Positions 1-9,148 of a stretch of DNA of 64,000 nt are shown in pieces. The notes beneath the pieces were generated by a model. The model was not told where the DNA came from. It saw only the letters and a program-made list of their open reading frames with translations, and made no database searches. This stretch comes from Aureliella sp046290675. GTDB lineage: Bacteria; Planctomycetota; Planctomycetia; Pirellulales; Pirellulaceae. How positions within the stretch are numbered: the first letter of the stretch is position 1; each line of letters starts with the position of its first letter. The translations under genes and the position numbers were made by a program. The stretch covers positions 62,001 to 126,000 of the forward strand of contig JBKAHA010000013.1 of NCBI GenBank assembly GCA_046290675.1, written 5' to 3'.

Positions 1-293
1 GCAGTCCGCATTTCCGGAGACGCCAAAGTGCTCGAAACTTGCAGCACAAAGGCAGAAAGGCCAATCACGATGAACGAAGCGGAAACGGTTACCATCAGCC
101 AGAAGCCGAATCCGGGTTTCAAGATGGTCGAATCAGGCCAAAAGACCTGCCAAGAAACGACAGTCGTTAGTGATACGACTCCAAGCAGGAAAAGCGCGCC
201 AAAGAAGGCAGCCTCTCCAACACTTCCAACGACCCACCAACCACTCATTCGAGTGCCGCGTTTCTTCCCCCAAAGTCGAACCCACTTCGGCAC
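1..293 (-). CDS. Membrane protein, N-terminal part (gene runs off the left edge)
   Basis: Reading the minus strand gives an open frame that enters the window edge without a stop. From a GTG at 293 it begins with a basic stretch (MPKWVRLWGKKRGTR), then MSGWWVVGSVGEAAFFGALF and two hydrophobic segments separated by a short polar loop (KPGFGFW). An ATG at 248 is the alternative start. The basic head followed by a first membrane helix is typical of a real membrane protein N-terminus. It vaguely resembles planctomycete proteins annotated DUF3592, but that is from memory and uncertain. An open frame on the plus strand over the same bases has no protein-like character and is treated as its shadow. 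Confidence 0.55.
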   Translation of the reverse strand, partial: MPKWVRLWGKKRGTRMSGWWVVGSVGEAAFFGALFLLGVVSLTTVVSWQVFWPDSTILKPGFGFWLMVTVSASFIVIGLSAFVLQVSSTLASPEMRT

Positions 294-497
294 TGCTCTA
301 ATTAGCCTTTTTGATGAATGCGAATTGTTGCATGTTGCGCTTATCTATTGCGCTTATACGTCTCGGACAAACCGCCTAGCCTAAGTGAAGTCGGCTCGTG
401 ACGGAGACGCACGTTGGCGATTTGATACAGTGAATTACCCCAAACAGGAAGTCGATTCCTGTCAGAAGCTAAGATTGTTGGTTTCTGACCCGCAAGA

Positions 498-1880
498 TTG
501 TCTGGATCAACTCACTCGAATTTCCCATTTTCCGTCACGGTGACTCCATTGAACATCCTCTGTCATCAGTTTACCAGCCAGACTGCTCGATCATTCATTC
601 TTTGCCGATCCGGGAGCTGGCTTGCGCGGGTCATCGTAGCCGTGGCCATATTCTCACCGGTCTCAATGGCCCATTGCCAAGCGGAAGAGTGGCCGGGACT
701 CTTGGGAAAGAACCGAGATGGTCAGGCAAACAGCATTGTCGTTGCGGCGGACAGTTGGGGTGCCGGCCCGAACATCAAGTGGTCCTACGATCTCGGTAGC
801 GGCTACGCGGGCGCAGCCGTACATTCGTCTGCGGAAGGCCACCTAGTCCTGATTCCCCATCGCGAAGGAAACAACGAAATGTTGACCGCGATCGACTTTG
901 CGACTGGGCAAAAACGATGGCAAACTCCATGGAACGCCTCCTACTCAGCCTCGATCAACCCTGACAATGGTCCACGATGCGTTCCGAGTGTAAAAGGCGA
1001 TCGCGTCGTCTGTTACGGTGCCGCCGGCGACCTCATATGCTGCAAATTGTCGGACGGATCCATCCTCTGGCAACGCGCTTTGAGAAAAGACTACGCGGCA
1101 CGCGACGGATACTTCGGAGCCGGCTCATCTCCACTCATCGTCGGTAGTCGTGTGATCGCCTGCCCTGGAGGGCGAGACGCCGGGATCGTCGCACTCGACC
1201 TTGCTACAGGCAAAACGATTTGGACTGCTACCGACTACGAGGCCAGCTACTCCTCCCCTATCGCTTTTCAATCCGGGAGCGAGACACTCCTGCTTTGCGT
1301 CATGCGGCTGAGCGCCGTATTACTGAACGCGAATGACGGCAAACTACTTTCTGAGATCCGTTTTGGCGCCCGCGGCCCCACCGTCAACGCGGCCACTCCC
1401 GTATCTCTTTCGAACCAGCCGCAAGACTTTTTCCTAACCGCGAGCTATGGTGTTGGCTGTGTGCTCGTTAAGGCGAAAGGAATCGAACTCAAGGAACAAT
1501 ATCGATCCAAATCATTGATCTCGAGCCAATACAACACCCCTGTCGCAATAGACGACAAAATCTTTGGAATCGACGGGCGCGAGGATGTGGGCGGCGCGTC
1601 CCTCAAGTGCATCGATCCGATACAGCAGAAAGTGATCTGGTCTCGAGCCAACTACGGTACCGCCCACTTGATCGCGGCAAAAAACGCAGTGCTTGCCCTG
1701 ACGTTGACGGGCAAGTTAGAAGCAATCGACACGCAGAGCGATTCGTTTTCGAGTCTAGCCAACTGGCAGCTACCACGCGGCGAATATCGGGCCGTACCTG
1801 CAGCAGCCGCAAACACGGTGCTCATCCGAGCAAGTCTTAGTCCTAGCCGGTCCAAGCTGTTCGCAGTCCAACTACCGTGA
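498..1880 (+). CDS. Exported PQQ-like beta-propeller repeat protein
   Basis: The 460-residue product has a hydrophobic signal segment around residues 43-60 ending near AHCQAEEW. The mature protein then starts with WPGLLGKNRDGQ, a version of the WP-x-RG-x-x-RDG motif that opens many planctomycete outer-membrane-assembly-like (BamB/PQQ-repeat) propellers. Repeating blades such as TAIDFATGQKRWQTPW, LSDGSILWQRAL and LDLATGKTIWTAT carry the D-x-x-T/S-G-x-x-x-W signature of PQQ/quinoprotein-like blades. No cytochrome or metal site is visible, so this is more likely a scaffold or binding propeller than a dehydrogenase. The start is a TTG, and a later in-frame GTG near 540 would still leave a signal peptide. 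It stands alone, convergent with the sulfatase gene. Confidence 0.82.
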   Translation: MSGSTHSNFPFSVTVTPLNILCHQFTSQTARSFILCRSGSWLARVIVAVAIFSPVSMAHCQAEEWPGLLGKNRDGQANSIVVAADSWGAGPNIKWSYDLGSGYAGAAVHSSAEGHLVLIPHREGNNEMLTAIDFATGQKRWQTPWNASYSASINPDNGPRCVPSVKGDRVVCYGAAGDLICCKLSDGSILWQRALRKDYAARDGYFGAGSSPLIVGSRVIACPGGRDAGIVALDLATGKTIWTATDYEASYSSPIAFQSGSETLLLCVMRLSAVLLNANDGKLLSEIRFGARGPTVNAATPVSLSNQPQDFFLTASYGVGCVLVKAKGIELKEQYRSKSLISSQYNTPVAIDDKIFGIDGREDVGGASLKCIDPIQQKVIWSRANYGTAHLIAAKNAVLALTLTGKLEAIDTQSDSFSSLANWQLPRGEYRAVPAAAANTVLIRASLSPSRSKLFAVQLP

Positions 1881-2006
1881 CTCGCAACGTTGCGTCTTCA
1901 ACAAGTTGTTCTTGAAATGCACTGCGACTCGGCCTATCCCTTGCAGCCACGCATCGTCTTTCTTGTGAACCGCAAAAGCGATTTTGGATAGACCTAGGGA
2001 GCTGAA

Positions 2007-3875
2007 TTAACGCTGAAAATTTCCGATGACGGCATTTTCATACTGCAACCTGACGGAGTAATCCCGCCCGATATACGCCGCAAGTCGTAGCTTCCGAACA
2101 TCGGTGTTGGCTGGTGTCGTGAACTCAATCACCAGCGTACCGTTCGCTTCGACCTCTTTAGTGACGCGTTCGAGCCTTTCGTTCTTCGCACTCTTCAGCG
2201 TGACAATCAGGGGCTTTACCCCCAGCTCTCTTGGCAGATCGTAATCAAACTTTAAACGCACGCTGCTTTCGCTCGCCTCGATCAGAGACCAACGGAACAG
2301 ATCCAGCTGTTTCGGAGTCGCCTGGCTGACCTTCTTCGACTTGTTCTTTTTCTTTCGTTGATCCGCTTCCTGCTGAACGCGCGTCATGTAGCGATCACGT
2401 TTCGCCAAGTCCTCAGGAGTACGGAGTAACTCTGCCACGGGGTCATTCGTAGCCTCCATCTCAACCAATAATTTTGCTCGGAGCCTGCTTATCACCTCCT
2501 GATGTTCGGCCGATTCAGCCAGATTCACGAGACAATCTGGATCTGATGGAATGTGGTACAGCTCCTCTAGAACCCGATGCTCCATCAGATCAACGCGAGC
2601 CGCGATCGCCGTGTTGCTGGCCGCTAATTCCTTCATGCGTTTCCAGCTACGTGTCCCATTTGTTGCGGTCGCCATCTTGAGCTCACCGTTCGACCACGGG
2701 TTGTAAAGATACAAGTACTCCTTTGTTTCAATACCACGCATTGGATTGCGCTTGCGCCCGGAATTCTCGTTGTACTCCTTCAGCACAAATTCGCGATTGT
2801 CTTGTGATTTACCTTTTAGAAGCGGCGCAAAGGAACGCCCATCCATCCCCGACGGCTCAGACCAACCAAGCATTTCGCAAAGCGTCGGCATCAAGTCGAC
2901 AGCGGACACCATATGTGTTTTCTCAATCGCCCCTTCTGCAGTCACCCCAGGCCATCGAATCATGAGCGGCGTCCGCGTGCTGTGGTGATAGAGTTGCGTC
3001 TTGGCAAAGGGGAGCGGCATTCCATGATCCGAAAGAAAAACGATCACCGTATTCTCAGCCTGCCCGCTCTCATTGAGCGCTGCCAGGATCTCTCCAACAG
3101 CGTCGTCGGCACGACGAACGGAAGAGTAGTACAACCCAAGCTCGAATCGCACCTTAGAATCCTCTGGTAGGAAGCCCGGAACGGGTACTTCATGGGCTTC
3201 GAAGATCCGTGACGGAACGTGCGGATCGTCGCCCGATTTCACCTCCGTCCAAAATGGTTTGTGCGGATCCGAAATATTGATCATCGCACAGAATGGCTTT
3301 TCGACCTTACGCGCACCTTCAATTGCCATCCGCGTACTTTCGCCATAGCTAGCCGCATCCTTCACATGCGCAGATTGCCCTGAAGCGTCTTGATCCAAAA
3401 CGAGATCCCAGGCGTAGGGGGAATAGGGCGTTGAGTGGGAAACCTTGTGACGTATCGCCGTAAAGTATCCGGCTTGCTTGGCAACGTCACATAAAACCGG
3501 GTAAGCCGGCTTTTTGACCTCATAAAACCCCTCCACACCGTTGTTGTGCGGATAACGCCCCGACCACATCACATTGCGTGATGGCATGCAATTACCGACA
3601 ACCACATGTGCGTGATCAAATCGCAATGCAGACTTTGCAAGTTGATCCATATTTGGCGTCGAGCTATCCAGCCGACAACCATATGCCCCCATCGAATCGC
3701 AGCTCATATCATCGACAGTAATGATCAGCAGATTCGGTTGTGCCTCTGCTGCGAATAGCGATGCCGAAAGCTGGCAACAAATTGTCATCACCAGGGAAAA
3801 GATCACCATTTTTGAAAAGATGGCAGGGCAATTTTGCTGACTTACTGCGTGCCTCGAATGGTCTTTCACCAGCAT
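2007..3875 (-). CDS. Secreted sulfatase (formylglycine-dependent arylsulfatase family)
   Basis: A sulfatase-family hydrolase of about 620 residues, expected to cleave sulfate esters outside the cytoplasm after conversion of its active-site Cys to formylglycine. Visible elements are a hydrophobic export segment (MVIFSLVMTICCQL), the metal-binding VDD near residue 55, the maturation signature C-M-P-S-R at about residue 96 followed by SGRYP, and the second metal site FLSDHG. The C-terminal 90 residues form an extra beta-rich-looking domain after a lysine-rich linker (RKKKNKSKK). The start at 3875 is chosen because GAGG lies 8 bases upstream. An ATG at 3809 would place the signal peptide at the very N-terminus. 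A longer frame reaches 3959 but would leave almost no room for divergent promoters. The substrate cannot be inferred. Confidence 0.9.
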   Translation of the reverse strand: MLVKDHSRHAVSQQNCPAIFSKMVIFSLVMTICCQLSASLFAAEAQPNLLIITVDDMSCDSMGAYGCRLDSSTPNMDQLAKSALRFDHAHVVVGNCMPSRNVMWSGRYPHNNGVEGFYEVKKPAYPVLCDVAKQAGYFTAIRHKVSHSTPYSPYAWDLVLDQDASGQSAHVKDAASYGESTRMAIEGARKVEKPFCAMINISDPHKPFWTEVKSGDDPHVPSRIFEAHEVPVPGFLPEDSKVRFELGLYYSSVRRADDAVGEILAALNESGQAENTVIVFLSDHGMPLPFAKTQLYHHSTRTPLMIRWPGVTAEGAIEKTHMVSAVDLMPTLCEMLGWSEPSGMDGRSFAPLLKGKSQDNREFVLKEYNENSGRKRNPMRGIETKEYLYLYNPWSNGELKMATATNGTRSWKRMKELAASNTAIAARVDLMEHRVLEELYHIPSDPDCLVNLAESAEHQEVISRLRAKLLVEMEATNDPVAELLRTPEDLAKRDRYMTRVQQEADQRKKKNKSKKVSQATPKQLDLFRWSLIEASESSVRLKFDYDLPRELGVKPLIVTLKSAKNERLERVTKEVEANGTLVIEFTTPANTDVRKLRLAAYIGRDYSVRLQYENAVIGNFQR

Positions 3876-4024
3876 CTCATCTACCTCGTACGAATTTTTG
3901 ATTGGGGTAATCCGCAGGGTAACCCGGCGGGACGGCGATCGCAATTCGTCGACAATCACATAGACTCTTGGATCATGGCGACCCCACTGTGCCCCCGACC
4001 TTCCTCAACAGCGAGCCAGACCGC

Positions 4025-5032
4025 ATGCCTAGGTTCTTTCCTTTCCTTCGCTACGTGCCCGCGATACTTGTCGTTTTGCTGTCCCTGGTCGTCATGCCGA
4101 GTCATGCCGATGCCACAGACCACGGCATGGTCGGCTTGCGCCCCATACCTGCCGATGAAGCTGGCACGAAGCACAACCATGGTGGCTCCTGGACGGGGAT
4201 GCCGACCTACGACAAACAGAAGGGCAACTACCCATTTGTCGCCGACCACATCGACACTCTCTTTGGATGGGTCCCGAACGGCGATTTCAAGACGAAACAA
4301 GTCTTCTTCGAGTACTACTGGGGTCTCAGCAAAGATCGCGACAATTTGGACCCGAACAAAAACCAACTCATCCGGACGATTCGCCAATGGGAAGACCGCG
4401 GTGCCACAGTTGGACATATTTTGATCTGCAGAGAGGCTCGATTAGCCGTCAACCGAGGCTGGCCCGAAGCCGAACTAGGACCGTTCAAGGAAGATGGCCG
4501 GATACTGTCGGAGAGCGACATCAAAAACATCCGCGAGCTCTTTCACGCCGCACATGGTCAGCAACTTACGCAACATGCTGACTACAAGCTGATCATGATG
4601 GTCGAAGAACCATCGTTCTTTGCAACAGATCCAGAAGCTCAGAAGGTGATTAAGCTAACGAGTGGTGTTGCCTATGAAGCCCACCAGTTCAACCGACACT
4701 GGCCGTTGAACACAGGCTGGTCTACCCCAGAATCTGTCGTCCAAGGTGCTAGCTGGGCGATCGACCAAGATCTGGAGTACATCTTTTACTATGGACCTAT
4801 TCTCTGGAAAAAAGACCCTCGCTACGAGCCGTTCATCGAGCGGAAATGGATGACGGCGTTTTGGTCGGCTGGCCTGCCTAAGCACCACCCCAAGATGCAC
4901 TACTTTCTTAATCTCTTCCCGCACCATACCGGTCGGAACCGGCCCGTTGGACCCGAGACCGATCCGCACGCCATCCTTGGATTCACCAAATGGATGATTG
5001 AAGAGATCAAAGGCGATTCCAACCCGAAGTAG
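4025..5032 (+). CDS. Exported protein of unknown function
   Basis: The product of about 335 residues starts with a clear signal peptide (MPRFFPFLRYVPAILVVLLS, cleavage likely after SHADA). The mature part is rich in aromatic residues, His and charged residues, for example GGSWTGMPTYDKQKGNYPFV, VFFEYYWG and HHTGRNRPVGPETDPHAILG. The look is that of a secreted TIM-barrel or glycan-active protein, but I recognise no family and no catalytic signature. It is divergent from the sulfatase gene, with about 150 bases between the preferred starts, so shared regulation is possible. An upstream in-frame ATG at 3968 would put 19 polar residues before the signal peptide and is less likely. Confidence 0.72.
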   Translation: MPRFFPFLRYVPAILVVLLSLVVMPSHADATDHGMVGLRPIPADEAGTKHNHGGSWTGMPTYDKQKGNYPFVADHIDTLFGWVPNGDFKTKQVFFEYYWGLSKDRDNLDPNKNQLIRTIRQWEDRGATVGHILICREARLAVNRGWPEAELGPFKEDGRILSESDIKNIRELFHAAHGQQLTQHADYKLIMMVEEPSFFATDPEAQKVIKLTSGVAYEAHQFNRHWPLNTGWSTPESVVQGASWAIDQDLEYIFYYGPILWKKDPRYEPFIERKWMTAFWSAGLPKHHPKMHYFLNLFPHHTGRNRPVGPETDPHAILGFTKWMIEEIKGDSNPK

Positions 5033-5085
5033 CACCCAACACGTCGACCACTTCCGGGTTGACCGCATTCATTCGTCACAGTGGG

Positions 5086-6828
5086 CTAATTGGTTTTGCC
5101 CTTAGCCTGCATTTTGGCCCAAGAATCCCGCAGCGTTACCGTACGATTAAAGATGGGCGCATCGGGCTTCGAGTCGACCGTGTCCACACAGAAGTAGCCA
5201 TTGCGTTCGAATTGTACACGAGTCCCTGGCTCCGCCGTCTTAAGCGATGGTTCTAGCTTGGCACGAATAACCTTGAGACTCTCCGGGTTCATATTGTCTA
5301 CAAATGACTTGCCGTCCGATGACTTCTCTGGATTCTCGGATTGGAACAAGCGATCATACAGCCGGACTTCCGCGTCCAACGCTTGGCTTGCACTGACCCA
5401 ATGGATGGTTCCTTTCACTTTACGTTCAACGTGCATCCCGCTCCGTGTTTCAGGGTCGTAAGTACAGAGAAGCTCGGTAACTTCCCCGGAGTCTGGATCC
5501 TTGATTACTTCCTCACACTTGATGATGTACCCGTATCGCAGGCGTACTTCGCCACCGGGCTTAAGCCGGAAGAACTTACGCGGAGCATCTTCCATGAAAT
5601 CCCCACGCTCAATGTATAGCTCGCGACTGAATGGCAGCTCTCGGGTGCCAGCACTTTCGTCCTCTGGATTATTCACCGCAGACATCATCTCGACCTGATC
5701 TTCCGGATAGTTGGTTAAGACCACCTTCACCGGATCGAGCACCGCCATCACGCGATTGGCAACCGAATTCAGATGCTCGCGAATACATCCTTCGAGAACG
5801 CCAACGTCGATCGTACTGTTGAATTTGGCGACGCCAATCCGATCGCAGAAATTGCGGATACTCTCCGGCGTGTAGCCGCGGCGACGAAAACCACTGATCG
5901 TTGGCATTCGCGGATCGTCCCAGCCGGAAACATGCCCGTCCTGCACCAGTTGCAGCAACTTGCGTTTGCTCATCACGGTGTAAGTCATATTCAACCGAGC
6001 AAACTCGATTTGACGCGGATTCCAAATCGGAATATTTTCGCAGAACCAATTATAGAGCGGACGATGATCTTCAAACTCAAGCGTACAGATCGAATGCGTA
6101 ATACCTTCCGTCGAATCGCTTTGTCCGTGTGCCCAATCGTACATTGGATAAATACACCACTTATCACCAGTGCGATGGTGATGGGCTCTTAGCACGCGGT
6201 ACATGACGGGATCACGCAGATTGATATTGCTGGCCGCCATATCGATCTTCGCTCGGAGCGTCCGACTACCGTCTTCAAATTCGCCGGACCGCATCTTCTC
6301 AAACAGTTCCAGATTCTCCTCCGGCGTTCGATCCCGATACGGACTGTTCTTCCCCGGCTCACTAAGTGTGCCTCGGTACTCTCTTGTTTCTTCCGGTGTC
6401 AGATCACAGACATACGCCTTGCCATCCTGGATCAGCTTGACCGCCCAATCATAGAGCTGGTCAAAATAGTCCGATGCGTAGAACAAGTTGTTCCACTCGA
6501 AACCAAGCCAGCGGACGTCCTCCTGAATGGAGTCAACATACTCCTGCTCTTCCTTGCTCGGGTTTGTATCATCGAATCTCAGATTACAGGTTCCGCCGTA
6601 TTTCTTTGCCAGGCCGAAGTTCAAACAGATACTCTTGGCGTGACCAATGTGCAGATAACCGTTTGGTTCTGGCGGAAAACGCGTTGCTAGCGTCTTGCCA
6701 GCCAACTTGGGGAGAGCAAAGTCTTTTTCAATTTCCTGCTCGATAAAATTCAGCCGTTCCTGTTTCTCGTTATTCGACTCGCCGTTGCTAGGTGCTGATT
6801 CGCCGGACTTACTATCGGCTCCACTCAT
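5086..6828 (-). CDS. glnS: Glutaminyl-tRNA synthetase
   Basis: A class I aminoacyl-tRNA synthetase of 580 residues that charges tRNA-Gln directly. The first catalytic motif is in FPPEPNGYLHIGHAKS (HIGH at about residues 60-63), where the PPEPNGYLHIGH context is diagnostic of GlnRS rather than bacterial GluRS. The second signature is the KMSKS-type motif VMSKRKL. The C-terminal half fits the GlnRS anticodon-binding beta-barrels. The start at 6828 (MSGADSKSGES) gives a short Ser/Glu-rich N-terminal extension. An open frame continues upstream to 6930 but adds an atypical basic segment. It is convergent with the exported-unknown gene, with a gap of about 50 bases. Confidence 0.95.
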   Translation of the reverse strand: MSGADSKSGESAPSNGESNNEKQERLNFIEQEIEKDFALPKLAGKTLATRFPPEPNGYLHIGHAKSICLNFGLAKKYGGTCNLRFDDTNPSKEEQEYVDSIQEDVRWLGFEWNNLFYASDYFDQLYDWAVKLIQDGKAYVCDLTPEETREYRGTLSEPGKNSPYRDRTPEENLELFEKMRSGEFEDGSRTLRAKIDMAASNINLRDPVMYRVLRAHHHRTGDKWCIYPMYDWAHGQSDSTEGITHSICTLEFEDHRPLYNWFCENIPIWNPRQIEFARLNMTYTVMSKRKLLQLVQDGHVSGWDDPRMPTISGFRRRGYTPESIRNFCDRIGVAKFNSTIDVGVLEGCIREHLNSVANRVMAVLDPVKVVLTNYPEDQVEMMSAVNNPEDESAGTRELPFSRELYIERGDFMEDAPRKFFRLKPGGEVRLRYGYIIKCEEVIKDPDSGEVTELLCTYDPETRSGMHVERKVKGTIHWVSASQALDAEVRLYDRLFQSENPEKSSDGKSFVDNMNPESLKVIRAKLEPSLKTAEPGTRVQFERNGYFCVDTVDSKPDAPIFNRTVTLRDSWAKMQAKGKTN

Positions 6829-7041
6829 AAATCTCGTAATCCTTCGTAGATGGACAGCGCCATTCTTGAGAAGATAGCGCCACTTGGTTGCAACTTTTGA
6901 TGACTCGATCGCCGACCCCGGGGCACGCATGATTCACCCAGGCTGACATGCGTTTCCACGTTTCGGTACCGCAAATAAGAGCAGGAGCCGCGTTCACCTC
7001 TTTCCAAGCATTCATCCTGGCGAGGCACCCATGCGACGGGG

Positions 7042-7782
7042 TCATGATATCGGAATGTAGTGCCGCCACTCCAGGCCACCTGGCAAGTTCGGTTGACCTG
7101 AAAACTCAAGATGCAAAACCCGCCTCCGATCAACACATCCAGCCGTGGATTTCACGCTGCTATGTGCCAGAAGTGGTCGCATCACAAAGGCATCCCCTGC
7201 CCGACAATGGACGACATGGATCCCATCCGGGTTCACAACACAAAGATCTCCATCCTCTTCACGGCTGGTGCTATGGGAACCGGGCAGAACGACCAGAGGC
7301 CCATTGTCGGAGTGCATTGCGTCTATCGATATCCGGATGGTGACCATTTCCTCTAGAAGCGATTTGGATGCATTGACGTGTGGAATCCCGGATTTGCAGG
7401 TCGGATTGGAGAATCCTGAGGGCAAATTGGCTATCGATTCTCTTACGGCGATCGCTCGGTCGCGGTGCCAAGGCAACGTCCAAGACCGCTCTGGCGGTTT
7501 GTCAAAAAAGAGGGCTCGGACCAGTCCGGCTTCCTCTCCACAAAGCTCGGAAGCTAGCGCAACCATACTTGTCGAACGTAAGGACCTCGCCAGATCAGGT
7601 AGTAGATCCAGCACATTTCGAATGCCGTAGGCCACGCCTCGGCTCACCAAGACACCCGATTGCTGTGACTGAATCAGTGCATCGAATTCTTCTGACAGCG
7701 GCGTCAGAACCTCTTCGGGCAGCAAATTGGGGACAATGCCGAAACCCGAATGCTGAAACCGCTTACTCCAACCGGGATCCAT
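7042..7782 (-). CDS. Phytanoyl-CoA dioxygenase (PhyH) family oxygenase
   Basis: An Fe(II)/2-oxoglutarate oxygenase-type protein of 246 residues. It starts MDPGWSKRFQHSGFGIVPNL, the usual opening of PhyH proteins (an early helix, then F-x-x-x-GF-x-x-x-x-L). The iron-binding facial triad is visible as H-x-D in LPWHRDRAIAV and the distal His in RPLLAHSSVKS, with the 2-oxoglutarate-binding Arg in RRVLHLEFSG. The start at 7782 is supported by GAGAAG about 10 bases upstream. The frame stays open to 8058 but would then overlap the divergent gene. The substrate is unknown, since the family covers many small-molecule hydroxylases. It is divergent from the glycosylasparaginase gene. Confidence 0.85.
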   Translation of the reverse strand: MDPGWSKRFQHSGFGIVPNLLPEEVLTPLSEEFDALIQSQQSGVLVSRGVAYGIRNVLDLLPDLARSLRSTSMVALASELCGEEAGLVRALFFDKPPERSWTLPWHRDRAIAVRESIANLPSGFSNPTCKSGIPHVNASKSLLEEMVTIRISIDAMHSDNGPLVVLPGSHSTSREEDGDLCVVNPDGIHVVHCRAGDAFVMRPLLAHSSVKSTAGCVDRRRVLHLEFSGQPNLPGGLEWRHYIPIS

Positions 7783-7977
7783 GATGGTTAACTTCTCATC
7801 CGAGGTGCGCACGACCGATCCATAGAATTTGCCTTGAAAAGGGTCCGCTTCGTAAAGCCCCCCAAGCCAGTCGACTCGACTCCGACTACGATCTTTGTAG
7901 TGATCTCGTACCACAACGCAATGTGGTCTTCCAAACGAGACGCGGCTTATGCGACGCAACATCTCAAAGGCATTCCC

Positions 7978-9018
7978 ATGAAACGAAGAAACTGGATGGT
8001 GGCGACCACAGCTGGAATGGCAACTACGATGCTCAGTCGCCGGCAGCTTACGGCACAAGAATCAATCGACATCCCCGACGTGGAGTCGATCGCAGCCAAC
8101 TTCACCAAGCCGACGTTCATCGCGACTTGGAAGTTTGGCCAAGCTGCTTGCGAACGTTCCCGCGAAGTTCTAAACAACGGTGGTTCATGCGCGGATGCTG
8201 TTGAAAAGGGAATCCAGGTCGCCGAAGCCGATGAGCCCAATCGCAGCGTCGGCTATGGTGGCCACCCGAACGCCAACGGAATGGTTCAGCTTGACGCTTG
8301 CTTCATGGACGGTCAGACACGAAAGGCAGGATCCGTTGCGGCATTGGCTGGGTACCCGCATCCTATCAGCGTCGCACGCCGAGTCATGGAAAACACGAAA
8401 CACGTCATGCTGGCTGGTGAAGACGCGGCCGCTTTTGCCAAGTCTCAAGGATTCGCTGGCAAAGACATGCTGTCGCCAGGGGCCAAAGAAGCATTCCTTC
8501 GCTGGAAAAAGAAGCAGGGACTCACAACGACCTCCAGCGAATTGAAGGAAACGAATGTCCGGAAAGCGGAAGCTGAGGTTCCTCCAAATCACGACACAAT
8601 CGCATTGCTGGGCTTAGACAAGAGCGGCAACATGTTTGGAGGTTGTTCGACAAGCGGTTTGGCTTACAAGTTACCAGGACGAGTCGGAGACAGTCCCATC
8701 ATCGGTTCTGGACTCTACGTAGACGGAGACGTTGGTGCCGCAGGTGCAACGGGTGTTGGTGAAAACATCATGCGTTATTGCGCCACATTTCTGATTGTAG
8801 AATTTATGCGGCAAGGCAAATCACCGACCGAAGCGTGCGAGGCTGCCATCCGCCGAATTGGAGATGGTGAGCGGAGGCCACTTCAAGATTTGAGCGTCAA
8901 TTTTGTCGCCATGAACAAGGCTGGACAGCTTGGTGCTGCGGGTACGGACAAAGGCTTTCGCTGTGCTATTGTCGATGATAGCCAAAGCTTGGTAGCTCGC
9001 CCCAAGTGGATCCAGTAG
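7978..9018 (+). CDS. Exported glycosylasparaginase (N4-(beta-N-acetylglucosaminyl)-L-asparaginase)
   Basis: An Ntn-hydrolase of 346 residues that cleaves the N-glycosidic link of glycosylated asparagine, or related aspartyl amides. The start MKRRNWMVATTAGMATTMLS carries a twin-arginine-like leader. The self-cleavage site is visible as NHDTIALLGLD: the Thr at about residue 207 should become the N-terminal nucleophile of the beta chain. The flanking GNMFGGCSTSGLAYKLPGRVGDSPIIG and the glycine-rich GATGVGE are characteristic of the family. Upstream in-frame starts exist (to 7834) but would precede the leader with unrelated sequence and overlap the divergent PhyH region. With the nearby sulfatase it fits scavenging of glycoconjugates. 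Confidence 0.92.
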   Translation: MKRRNWMVATTAGMATTMLSRRQLTAQESIDIPDVESIAANFTKPTFIATWKFGQAACERSREVLNNGGSCADAVEKGIQVAEADEPNRSVGYGGHPNANGMVQLDACFMDGQTRKAGSVAALAGYPHPISVARRVMENTKHVMLAGEDAAAFAKSQGFAGKDMLSPGAKEAFLRWKKKQGLTTTSSELKETNVRKAEAEVPPNHDTIALLGLDKSGNMFGGCSTSGLAYKLPGRVGDSPIIGSGLYVDGDVGAAGATGVGENIMRYCATFLIVEFMRQGKSPTEACEAAIRRIGDGERRPLQDLSVNFVAMNKAGQLGAAGTDKGFRCAIVDDSQSLVARPKWIQ

Positions 9019-9148
9019 AGCAGATTCGCATTTTCCGAATACTTGCAAAGAGTCTTGCCGGCAACGAATGCCTTGGTCACGCTGTCGGATTCTCTGGTTA
9101 CACCAAAACGAAAAATGCTCAAGGCAATAGGTACATCGGCCCAGCAAC

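Noticed and set aside
28..384. Plus-strand open frame of 118 codons at the left edge
   Set aside because: Ser/Thr/Pro-rich with no domain; the minus strand over the same bases encodes a convincing membrane protein N-terminus.
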